Shown one piece after another: positions 46,583 through 56,124 of a DNA stretch of 64,000 nucleotides. The translations under genes were made by a program, and so were the position numbers. Every line of letters starts with the position of its first letter. Position 1 is the first letter of the stretch. This stretch comes from Bolinopsis microptera (taxonomy: Eukaryota; Ctenophora; Tentaculata; Lobata; Bolinopsidae). The notes beneath the pieces were generated by a model. The model was given only the letters and a program-made list of their open reading frames with translations, did not search any database and was not told where the DNA came from. The stretch is taken from assembly GCF_026151205.1 (NCBI RefSeq), contig NC_087077.1, forward strand, positions 18,150,475-18,214,474, written 5' to 3'.

Positions 46583-48724
46583 GTGAGGATGTCAAAGGAC
46601 ACACCATCATTTGATGGGACTGGTTATAAACGGTACCGCCAGCTTGCTAAGATATGGGCAACTGTATCAACGGTGTCAGAGGAACACAAAGCAATGATAC
46701 TGATCATGTTTCTCAAAGACAAAGCATTAGACATCGCTCTAACCATAGATGAAGAACTTCTTAAGACCAAGAAGGCTGATGCTGAGCCACCTGAGACTAA
46801 AGTCGGTGTTGAGCTACTTATAGCCCAGTTAGATGAGATTTACCTAGAGAGTGATGATACTCTTGGAAAATATGAAAGATTTGAAAATTTAAAAAGAAAC
46901 TCAGAACAGAGAATGACTGAGTTTATCCTGATTTTCGAGAGTCTAGAACGAGAACTGAAGACAGAAGGAGTGACACTTCCTGAACTAGTGCTGGCCTATA
47001 AATTACTAAAAGCTGCCAATCTGTCCAATGCAGATGAGAAGTTAGCTAGAGCCACCTGCACAGCTATGACAATGGAAGATATGAAGAAATCACTCATGAG
47101 ATTGGCTGATTCCCAACTCAATAAATCCAAAGTAGAAGAATCTGACAGTCTTCCTATTAAAGTGAAAGCAGAGCCATGCTATCTAGCTTTAGACAATAGA
47201 AAACTTCCAACAGAAGCTGGTAAAAAAGAGACAACAGACTCAAATACTCTCCCAGAAGAGCAAATAATGTTCAATAGGAACAGAACTGGAAACAATGTTA
47301 GAGGAAAACAGAGACCTTTTGGTCAGAGGAATGACAACAGACAGGTTTGCTACGGGTGCTACTCTCCAGGACACTGGATCAGAGACTGCCCTCTTAGAGC
47401 TCCTTTCAGACAGCCGATGAACTTCCAAAGGCCGCCTTACCAGCAACACACCATGCCTAATAACCAACACTCAGGCTACAGACAAGGACCGCCCAACCCA
47501 GCCTATTACAACCAGCAGATTCCTTATTATCTGTCAGACATGATTCCCAACAATGAAGAGTTTTACGGATACAACCAAGAATACTATGAAGAACCTATGC
47601 CTACAGTGAAACCCATATTCTTCCAATGGAACGTCCGTCAAGAAGAAGAAGCTGCTTTTCTAGCCGGAGAAACTGTCAATAAAGCTTTGTTAGACTCAGG
47701 AGCAAGTAGAACAGTAGCCGGGGAAAACTGGTATTCATGCTTTCTAGATTCTCTAGATGACGAGACAAGAAGCACTGTTAAAGAATTCCCAGCAGAAATC
47801 ATCTTTAGATTTGGAGTAGGAACCCTAGAATCTTCTAAGAAAGTGATCATCCCAGTCACAATTTGTACCCACAAAATTCGGCTTGAAGTACACATCGTTA
47901 ACAGTGACATACCTCTTCTATTATCTTTGAAGTCAATGAAGTGCATGGGAGTACAACTTAATTTCGAGACAGACACCATTACCATCCGTGGAGAAGATTA
48001 CAAGCTAGAGTTGACTAAATCAGGTCACTATGCGATCCCAATCCAGGAAGAAAACGTGATGGTTCCAAAACAAGAAGCAGATAAGCAGATGAATAGTAAA
48101 GAGAGATCTCAAGCCAGAGCTCAAGAAACAAACTCTGATCATAATTCTACTCTAAGAGACTTCAACATTCCAAATCTTGATCCTGAAGAGATAAGTGCTC
48201 AAGTAAAACCTGAGATCCAAACCATTACTAGAACGACAGATCAAGAAGAACCACAGGAAACAACAAACAACCTACCTGGTGGAACTGCAGAGCCTACAAT
48301 AGTTGAAGTTAAAGACACTCCAGAAACAACTATTGAGAGAACTACTGAAGAAGTGGAACAAACAAAGAAACCTCCAAAGGCAAGGAAACCTATGAAGAAA
48401 AATGAAGGCTTGATAACTGCAGTAATTGAAGGAGACACAGTGGTATTCCAAGAACCTGATTCGGATACATGGCACAAAGTTCAGCTTAAGTCTAGAGGAT
48501 ACACTGTCAACAGCATGAACAAGAACTACTGGAATGTCATTTCAGAAGACGGAAGTTTTTCCGGGGTCAATTTAGACAAAGTAGACTGGCTACTTGAGAA
48601 AGACCCTCCTGAACCTCCTCCCATAGCTGAACCCAATGGAAATGAAGAGAGTATCAAGTTTGCCGAGATGATGTCTGAAGAAGTTTTTGTCCTGAGAACA
48701 GTGCCAAGCACATACTACAACTAG
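46583..48724 (+). CDS. Gag-protease polyprotein of the LTR element
   Basis: Intact 713-codon frame. Residues 1-~200 form a helical gag/capsid-like region (FDGTGYKRYRQLAKIW near the start). A CCHC zinc knuckle, CYGCYSPGHWIRDC, lies at ~255-268 and would bind RNA. An aspartic protease active site, ALLDSGASRT, lies at ~367-376. The tail is Thr/Glu/Lys-rich and ends with a compact segment (VVFQEPDSDTWHKVQL, YWNVISEDGSF) that may correspond to the region before RT in related polyproteins. The stop comes before any RT. Start Met at 46583 or the second Met, two codons on. The intact frame suggests selection for self-encoded Gag and protease, or simply youth. Confidence 0.85.
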   Translation: MRMSKDTPSFDGTGYKRYRQLAKIWATVSTVSEEHKAMILIMFLKDKALDIALTIDEELLKTKKADAEPPETKVGVELLIAQLDEIYLESDDTLGKYERFENLKRNSEQRMTEFILIFESLERELKTEGVTLPELVLAYKLLKAANLSNADEKLARATCTAMTMEDMKKSLMRLADSQLNKSKVEESDSLPIKVKAEPCYLALDNRKLPTEAGKKETTDSNTLPEEQIMFNRNRTGNNVRGKQRPFGQRNDNRQVCYGCYSPGHWIRDCPLRAPFRQPMNFQRPPYQQHTMPNNQHSGYRQGPPNPAYYNQQIPYYLSDMIPNNEEFYGYNQEYYEEPMPTVKPIFFQWNVRQEEEAAFLAGETVNKALLDSGASRTVAGENWYSCFLDSLDDETRSTVKEFPAEIIFRFGVGTLESSKKVIIPVTICTHKIRLEVHIVNSDIPLLLSLKSMKCMGVQLNFETDTITIRGEDYKLELTKSGHYAIPIQEENVMVPKQEADKQMNSKERSQARAQETNSDHNSTLRDFNIPNLDPEEISAQVKPEIQTITRTTDQEEPQETTNNLPGGTAEPTIVEVKDTPETTIERTTEEVEQTKKPPKARKPMKKNEGLITAVIEGDTVVFQEPDSDTWHKVQLKSRGYTVNSMNKNYWNVISEDGSFSGVNLDKVDWLLEKDPPEPPPIAEPNGNEESIKFAEMMSEEVFVLRTVPSTYYN

Positions 48725-49179
48725 ACTGGTATTTCTGAATGTGTTAAGTTCTACCTATCTTGAGTGTTTCTCTATATTTTTGTCTGGGCAGTCTGTTTAG
48801 AGAGAAGTATAGGATTAAGGATGAAAGCATCCTTTGTGAGGACTGAGGATTGAGAAATTAGGCTACAGATATTAAAGGTTTGCAGTTTACTACAAACTGA
48901 CCTGGACCCAACGGAGTAGGCTCTTGAGACTTGAGAACTCACCATACTTCAGAATGCCTTTTAACATTGTAATGAACAAAATTTTATAACAGTTTAATGG
49001 ACATTGTTAAATTATTAATTTATTCAATATTTAGCTTATCCTTCTAAGTTGTTTTTTTTAACAAGCCTTTTATACTTTTGAATCGATGTTGTTGTTGTTT
49101 TAGACTTTTGAATTGATTTATCTATCACAGTTAGTAGTTCCATACCTCTGGGGTTTTAACTTTTATATTTTAGACTTAG

Positions 49180-49192
49180 ATAGGGTGGAGAT
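49180..49192 (+). other. Polypurine tract
   Basis: ATAGGGTGGAGAT immediately precedes the 3' LTR, the expected place for plus-strand priming. Confidence 0.55.
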
Positions 49193-49445
49193 TGTTCTAA
49201 CCAATCTTTCCCCTTTAGCAAGATCACCCTGAACTCTACTGTGGTGAGTAGAGTGTTACACTTTGTAACTGTGCTTAGCTTTTCCTAGTATAGTTTTCAG
49301 TTAATCTTTCTAGTAAGATAGGAACTGTTATTGATATTTCTAATTGCATTTATTCTATAATGTATTGCATTACAAATTATATACGTTTTCAGATAGATTG
49401 ATAACAACCATCGTGATTTCATTGCATATATCAGAGCAATAAACA
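49193..49445 (+). repeat. 3' LTR
   Basis: 253 bases, identical by eye to the 5' LTR. Confidence 0.95.
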
Positions 49446-49449
49446 TAAT

Positions 49450-49887
49450 ATCCTAACAGTCCATAGCGTCATTGTAAAAAACGCTCTTATTCTACTACAC
49501 AAAGTAAGGAACATGCCAAGCCTTCTCCCTAAATCCATCAAAGAACTTTTCCCTCACGATATTCCCACCTATAATTCCACATACGAACATAACCTTTCTT
49601 GGTTCACAACTTACAACGGCCCAACATTTAGAAATACTCTTTTCTTCAAAGGACCCATGCTCTCTATTACAAAACAAAGTAAGGATATAACTATTCCAAG
49701 TTCTACCTTTTCAATTGAAATCTTTAAAAATTCAGCTAAGCGCGAACTCCTCAAGCTGCAAAGCTCAGGAGACGATGAAAATTGGCCAAATTTCTTACTT
49801 TATAGTATACCTGGGCTAAGAAAGTCTCAAAGAGAAGGGCGCTCGCAGATAGACTACAACACCGAGTTAGTAAGCGACAACGCGTAA
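49450..49887 (+). pseudogene. LINE C-terminal region beyond the LTR element
   Basis: In the frame continued from 46247 it reads ILTVHSVIVKNALILLHKVR then NMPSLLPKSIKELFP and on to a stop at 49887. This is the usual C-terminal tail after the RT of the family. About 300 bases of AT-rich 3' UTR follow. Confidence 0.7.
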
Positions 49888-50241
49888 AGAAAGATCACTC
49901 GCGACAAATGACCATGATCTTTTATCAACAACATATCATTTTAATTTCACTGCCATTATGCAATGCCGAATTTACATCTGCCGCGCAAAACTTTTTATCT
50001 ATTATTATTAAATAGTAATTAGCATGTTTACAAATTGCGACTTCAACCAGTTTTGCAGACCGTTAGTTATATAGTACTTTTAGTAGGGCATTTATTAATT
50101 ATTTTAATATATTTTATTTTACATTATTATATTTTAGTGTGACTTCTATAATTTCATTTAAGTAATAACCATTGATTAATAAATTGCGGCACACGCCAAC
50201 CTCCACCGTGGGGTTTCAAAACAAACAAGACAACAAATATT

Positions 50242-50384
50242 TGCCGGCCCATCAACGATTCAGTCGCCGAAACAAAAATCAAATGTTTGCTTTTTCGTTT
50301 CGGGGACTGTTTGAACTCAGTACTATATCCGACTAATCATACTTTATAATACAAAGTAAAAAGATTTTCCTCGATGGGCCGGCA
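50242..50384. repeat. Small inverted-repeat element
   Basis: TGCCGGCCCATC and its exact complement lie 143 bases apart end to end. Possible short MITE; the target duplication is unclear. Confidence 0.4.
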
Positions 50385-50653
50385 TTCGCAGCCGCGAAAC
50401 GCTCTGAGTACGACGAACGATGACACCACCACCAGCCGTTAATTAATAAGTCCATGGGTGACGGGATAAAGTTAAAGTAAGATGTGTAATTTCATATTGC
50501 CTATCACCTATCACCATATACCTTTATACTGGGCCGCTAAGAGCTGAGAAGGATTTAGTTTCTTGCCACATTGGTACCTCTAAAAATACAGAAAAGTGGT
50601 GGATTTTGGGGTCCAAGATCCTTAAGGTGGTATCATTTCCCTGAGATATCAAA

Positions 50654-52266
50654 GGGCAATTCCACCGTGACGGACACCACGATTATGCCATTTTTAAAAG
50701 TTCAAACGAATGTTGTGCTCAGGATGTTGCTTCTTTATCAGCTTAAACTATTTATTAGTCCACATTTAACCTTTCTATAGGTTGTGTGAAAATTTCAGAC
50801 CCCTACCATTATTACTTTCTGAGATAGCACCCCTGTGACGGACGCGACTTAAATATGACACTTTTTTTGGGTGTCTACTCAGAAGGTACCCAAATCTATC
50901 TCAAAACGTTATCTATTATCTCTAATTTGGACATGCAGTGATTGAAAAAGGTTTAGGGATTTCTGAGATACCATTTTTTTGGAGATTGCTCAGTTTTTGT
51001 TTGCGTGGCGCCATTTTCAAATTGTGACGGACGTGACTGTGACGGACACACGTTTTTTTTCAATTTCTCCAAATCTTCTATTTGACACTTTTATTTTGTT
51101 CAGTGACCTTCATTCTATGTTTATGCCAATTTTTAGGCCGCTAGTACTTCCACGAGGTCTGCAATAGCCAAAATCGTCCATTTTGGGCATACGCGAGGGT
51201 ATCAATCTAGGGGCAGCAATTATTTCTCTACTTGAACAAATTTATAACTCTGGTAAAACATTCATCTCTGTTCAACACATCACACTGTTGAGACCATCTC
51301 CCAAAAGTTTCATTACTTTAGTGTTTAAAATGTGGAAGATATTGAATTTTTACTTCAAAAATATGCGAAAATAGGGTAAAGTCCATTTTTTGTGCCTTTT
51401 ACCCCTGAAAAAGGTTAAGGCAAATAAAATGGCAAAACTCAGTAAATTTAATTATTGAATTGCATATGATGTTATTTGATAGTCTAGTCAACATAGTTAA
51501 ACCTTATTTGACTTCAATTTGTCTTGGTTTTAGTCAAAATAATGGAAATATGGATAAAAATGGCTAAAAGTGAGCCGTACGGCGTACGCCCATATATGGG
51601 CATATACAAAATTATACATAACTCAGTCATTTTCTGTCCAATTTTCGATTTGACAACATTGTTTTGTTAAGAACGGTCTCAGCTTTAACAAAAATGCATT
51701 TAAAGTCTGTCAAAAGATTTTTTGGAGCATTTTCAGAAAAATGTGACGGACGCGACAAGTTGGGACCCCCCTTCCAAAAATTTTTTCTTAAAAGATACAA
51801 GCCTGATAATTTCTACGGTACTCCCTTACCTTCGATTCAGAAGAGATAGGTTACAGTGGTTTTTTGAATATAAATAGCACTATGTGGCTCTGAAAAAACT
51901 TTTTTGCTTAATTTTGTGACGGACGCGACACCATCTTTGTGGAAATTTTTTAGAAAAATTATTTGAGTAACGGTTTTGAAACTTTGCATGGCTCTCATTC
52001 TTATGCCTTTGCTTAAGTGTATGGAATTTCATAGAGAAATATTCCTGCATACCCAAACTATGGCCCTTTGAAAATTTGAATGATTTTTTTCATTTCCGAG
52101 TAGTGTTCCTTTGAATGAGAAAAATCAAAAGTTAATGCAATATGAAACAAAAAACTTTTGTTGACCTGTAAGGTTAAGAGTCTAATGAACATATTTTAAC
52201 CAAAATTAGGTGCCTATCTTAACATTTTTCATTTTCACCAAGTGGAACCTTACCGTGGAATTGCCC
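50654..52266. mobile_element. 1.6 kb non-coding TIR element with iterated GTGACGGAC motif
   Basis: Ends GGGCAATTCCAC in inverted orientation, flanked by CAAA at 50650-50653 and 52267-52270 (4-bp target duplication). GTGACGGAC, usually followed by GCGAC or similar, occurs on the plus strand at 50667, 50835, 51024, 51039, 51743 and 51916; the first lies next to the left terminus. Several gaps are ~170 bases or near multiples of it. No protein frame. The plan matches the element at 30095-33250, but the sequence differs. Confidence 0.75.
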
Positions 52267-52429
52267 CAAAGTAAAGTAAAGTAAAGTAAAAATTATGACA
52301 TAAAATCATCACTAATGTCTACAAAGTATCATCGCACTACATGGAAAACTAACTATTTCTCTATCAAATTTAAAAGTAATAATTATCAAATATTAATCGT
52401 GAATGAAAACAACATTAAATAATTTAATT

Positions 52430-52961
52430 TATTCATACTTCCCAGTAGAGTAAAGATTTATAAAACGTTTCTTTCCTACATAAGGACGAAACCATAGATA
52501 ATCATTGCGTTTTTCCTTATTACTGATATAACTGGTACCTTCAATTCTTATTAAAACTTCATTCGAAACATTCCAAAAATGAAAGTCATTTACAATACAT
52601 TTAGAAATCATATTCTTTTAAAAACTTTCCATCCAATTTTAAAACTCAAAACTGTCAAGCAGTTCTTCACCTCGGCCTCCGAAGGGAGTTTGTTCCAATA
52701 AGGAACAACCCGCTCTGGAAGAAAAGAACACTGAAGATTCTTGACCTTTGTCACACTCTTACTACATCTATTGGATGAAACCAGATTAGGACCTGATCTG
52801 CTTGGTCTGAACAAGTCTGAACCATAATCAGTCAAACCATTTGCATTAATAACCTTAAAAGCTTCAATAAGGTCCCCACGTATTCGCCGCTCTGCCAGCG
52901 TTGTCAAATTAAGGATTTCAAAATTGTGATCCAAGGTTGATTGATAGCTAAATGATATCAC
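52430..52961 (-). pseudogene. LINE C-terminal fragment
   Basis: Encodes NLTTLAERRIRGDLIEAFKV, YGSDLFRPSRSG and CSFLPERVVPYWNKLP, closely similar to the C-terminal part of the minus-strand LINE at 37700-38080. A final frame (52611-52429) continues the tail. It is broken by at least one frame change and has no RT upstream. Confidence 0.75.
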
Positions 52962-53237
52962 GTGAGACTGTTTAACTTTAGTCTTTATCAGTTTCTAATC
53001 TATCTAGATGGCTAAATACTGGGGAGATTCATTTTTTCCCCAAAGAAATTCAACCCTCCTAATAAATGCTTTTTGCATGCTGCTTTTTGTTGGAATCAGA
53101 ATTGAACTTCTGAATTCTGATAGTATAAATTTGACAATAAAATATATTTTGTATTGTTACGGCACATCTAATAGCATAAGGATAACTTATAAAAATCCCC
53201 AAAAAACTGATTTGTAACATGATCTACAAAACTACAT

Positions 53238-54869
53238 ATGATCTGTGAAATGAGCTGGTTACTAACAAGGAAATGGCTAAGTCCTTTCATTGTTGCTGGA
53301 AGTTTTTTTGCTGGAAAAACTCAATCCCACCATCTGCATCGTGAGGATACACAGCACCAATTTGTTAATTTCAATGATGTCATTGAGGACACAAGGGACA
53401 AGATAATGCAAAAGATGGCTGAAGCTTGCATACCAGGACGTTGAGAATTGTACCCCATTCACCTGTAAAACATCCATGAGAATAGCCAGCATCAGTAAGC
53501 TCATCACTGCTTTGATGACTGTAAATCTTGCTCAAAAAGGTAATGTAGATCTCAACGAGAATTTAGTTGAATTTTTAAAATCAAATGAAATTCAACTGGC
53601 AATGGGAGATCAAGAAGTAGATTGTATGACTTTCAAGCAATTACTGAGTCACACTGCTGGTGTAACAGACGAAGGGTCACACGAGGTATTCTCTAGTAGG
53701 AATTATCCCACCGTTAAAGATGGTCTCCAAATGTTCATCAATGATAAATTATTGTTTAAACCTGGTTCGGAGTACAATTATACTACATTTGGCTACAGTT
53801 TACTGAGTAATATCCTAGAAAAATCTTCAGGCAAATCGTTTGAGCAACTGTTGTCTGACTTTACATCTAAACTAGGATTACCCCACACACGTCTTGATTC
53901 CTTTGAAGAAATAATCTTGAATCGGTGTCAATACTACTGTAAGGGCGATAATGGGAAGCTCAAAAACTGCCCTTATGTTGATGACTCCTGTAGATGGGCT
54001 GGCGGAGGAATAGTCAGCACTGCGCAGGACATTGCTAATCTGGGTGACATTCTTCTGGATCCGGAAAAGTCAATGCGGCACTCGGGTCCTTGGTATTGTC
54101 GTCGGTATATTGTCCATTATCTACGTTCTGTTTTCGTAGTTTAAACAATAGTGAGTTCTAAATATACAGCTTTAAACCGATTAAGTATGAATGAATGAAA
54201 TACCTGACAATCCGCACTCTTATAATCCAAAAGCATGAGTAACTCGTAGTGATGTATGATTTCTAGAAACTTTAAATTAAATTTGGCGCTCACAGGCCTT
54301 CATGAATATGTGATCGCCGCATAAGGTTCTGTAAATGCGCAGGGCACCTTCAAGCTTAAATTATTCACCTTACTGAGGCAGTCAACCAACGCGCGGCTTT
54401 ATTTTTATGATATGATATGTTTTGATTGTTATTAATAAATACCAAAATTTAAATTTGTTTTCCTAAAATTTGTTTTCCTCTGTACCTCTACCAATCTGAG
54501 TCATCCGATAACTATGTAAATCAGGAGTATCTCCAATCAATGATAAAGTTCAATCCAGTAACTGAATTTGAGACTCAAGCTGAGTTAAAGTTGCACTATG
54601 GCTACGGAATGAGAGTGTTCCATGAGCAAGAATCACACGGTAAAACTGCTCAGTACTTCAAACTGTCCCACAATGGCGGAGCAGTTGTGTTAGTGTTACC
54701 TCTGGGTAAACATATGTCTGGTGGTAAACCTAGGGGGATCACTGTGGTCATGTTCAGTAACTCACTTGAGAGAGATGTGATTAGACTTGCTCATGAGATA
54801 GCGGCTTCATTTGAAGAGCAAATTGAGGATGGAGGTGACTGTTGTGAGCAATTATATAGTGTTGTTTAG
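53238..54869 (+). CDS. LACTB: LACTB-like serine beta-lactamase-family protein, probably disrupted
   Basis: Related to LACTB, a mitochondrial serine protease of the penicillin-binding/beta-lactamase fold. Segment 1 (53238-53441) has a hydrophobic N-terminus (WLSPFIVAGSFFAG), compatible with a signal anchor, and ends at AEACIPG. Segment 2 (53446 to ~54070) starts DVENCTPFT and includes the SxxK site in MRIASISKLI, LLSHTAGVT, YTTFGYSLL and WAGGGIVST. Segment 3 (~54485-54869) has LYQSESSDNY, then SHNGGAVVLVLP in place of the HTGG region. Between segments 1 and 2, ~20-25 residues found in the family are missing and the frame shifts, with no splice donor available. The junction of segments 2 and 3 has no clear splice pair. 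Pseudogene or assembly deletion are both possible; catalytic Ser, Lys and Tyr are kept. Confidence 0.65.
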
Positions 54870-54989
54870 TGTTACTATGGTCTTAGTGATCATTATATTA
54901 CATGTGTGTAGTAGACAGCAGTGGGTACTATATCCGTATTTCTCAACTTGTTAATTTTAATTTAACTAAGATTTCAGAAAATACAAAGT

Positions 54990-55200
54990 ATGAAAAAAGG
55001 GTTGCTTTCAAAAAGTTCTTGCTAGGATTGGCTCCAACCGCCAACGTATCTTCAAGACATGTTTAGATATGTACATCATGGTCACTTATTGAAACGTATT
55101 GTCCCATCTTTCAATTCTAAGCTTGGTGAGCATAGCTTCTTTGTAGTGGCTCCTAAGATGTACATTGTACAATCGTCTTCATGTTACCATTACATCTCAT
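54990..55200 (+). pseudogene. Degraded LINE C-terminal remnant
   Basis: VAFKKFLLGLAP, then in a shifted frame PTYLQDMFRYVHHGH and HSFFVVAPKM. These resemble the region after the RT in animal LINEs. Short and frameshifted. Confidence 0.5.
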
Positions 55201-56124
55201 TAGCTCGAGCTCTGGATTAAAAACTGTGTATTAGGTTTAATAATGGTGTTATTAAACTTTTAAAATGTATAATTATTATTACATATAGTTTCCATACTAA
55301 CCATGTTATGTTTTCGATTATTAATGAAAAGTTAGATTGTGATAGTGTGTTGTGTACATATTTAACGATTTAGAATGCAACATTAGTGTACTTCAGACTC
55401 TATAATGGAAGTTGGATTTAGGAACCGTAAGAGTCATATTAAAACGTAGAGGCGTACCCGTGAAGTTTTGAGTAATTTTATGGAAAATGAAACAACCACA
55501 CTGATGTGTTCAACAACTTGACGTTATCATAATAGAACAAGTGGATGTTTCTGGAGTTGCTGAATACCCGAAAAGCCGTTTAAATGAATACAAGAAGAGA
55601 GAATGGTTCTGGCAGAATCAGCTACAGTGTCTCAGGCAATGCAATATGGGGGTATGAATGTCAGAAAAGAAAAATCTGACTTTTTAACCTATTTGACACC
55701 TGAAATACGTCCAGGGGATCACGTCCCTGGAGCTCCAACTTGTCCTCCGAATATATATATCCAACTCATCAACCAAGTTGCTGACATAGCATACACCTAA
55801 CCTCATTAGTCATTAGTTATTATACGTTCTAAGATCAATATACTAAGAGTCATCAAATAAAACGGGCTGGGAGATATTTCATTGGTTTTTATATCGAATT
55901 ACTATTTACTATTAAGGTAAAATGTTTGTCAGCCAAAATCTCGGTCTCAATTCCGGCCCTGGCCTTAATCCCGGTCCCGGCACTTTTTTCCCAGTCCTGG
56001 TCTGATCGCGGTCCCGTCCAAAAAAGCAGTCCCGGTAGAACCTTGGGCATAGTTTAAAACTGAATATATTTTCAATCTGAGATTTTTTAGAATTGTTCCT
56101 AAAATGTTTTCCAAATTAGGCATC
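55201..56124. other. Upstream flank of ALYREF, no gene recognised
   Basis: A 65-codon frame at 55603-55800 (rich in Pro near its end) has no recognised family. A diverged run of CCCGGTC-type repeats occurs at 55950-56035. The ALYREF promoter and 5' UTR should lie here. Confidence 0.4.

Larger units (their letters stand above)
46248..49445 (+). mobile_element. Non-autonomous LTR retrotransposon (gag-protease only), 3.2 kb
   Basis: Two 253-bp LTRs, identical by eye and bounded by TG...CA, enclose one 713-codon frame. TAATA flanks both ends (46243-46247 and 49446-49450). There is no reverse transcriptase, RNase H or integrase, so movement would need another element's enzymes. Identical LTRs imply recent insertion into the plus-strand LINE. 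Confidence 0.9.
35886..50180 (+). mobile_element. Plus-strand LINE (CR1/L2-like), host of the nested insertions
   Basis: A 5'-truncated non-LTR retrotransposon present in pieces: 35886-36247, 36380-37527, 45464-46247 and 49446 to about 50180. The pieces are collinear: endonuclease C-terminus, linker, RT fingers/palm, RT catalytic part, C-terminal region, 3' UTR. The frame continues across the SINE-like and LTR insertions once one target duplication is discounted, so it was largely open when they arrived. A short decayed or inserted segment lies at about 36580-36720. The 3' boundary is approximate. Confidence 0.75.

Noticed and set aside
55603-55800. 65-codon frame upstream of ALYREF as a gene
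   Set aside because: No recognised family, no splice or promoter context, and it lies next to a decayed LINE fragment.
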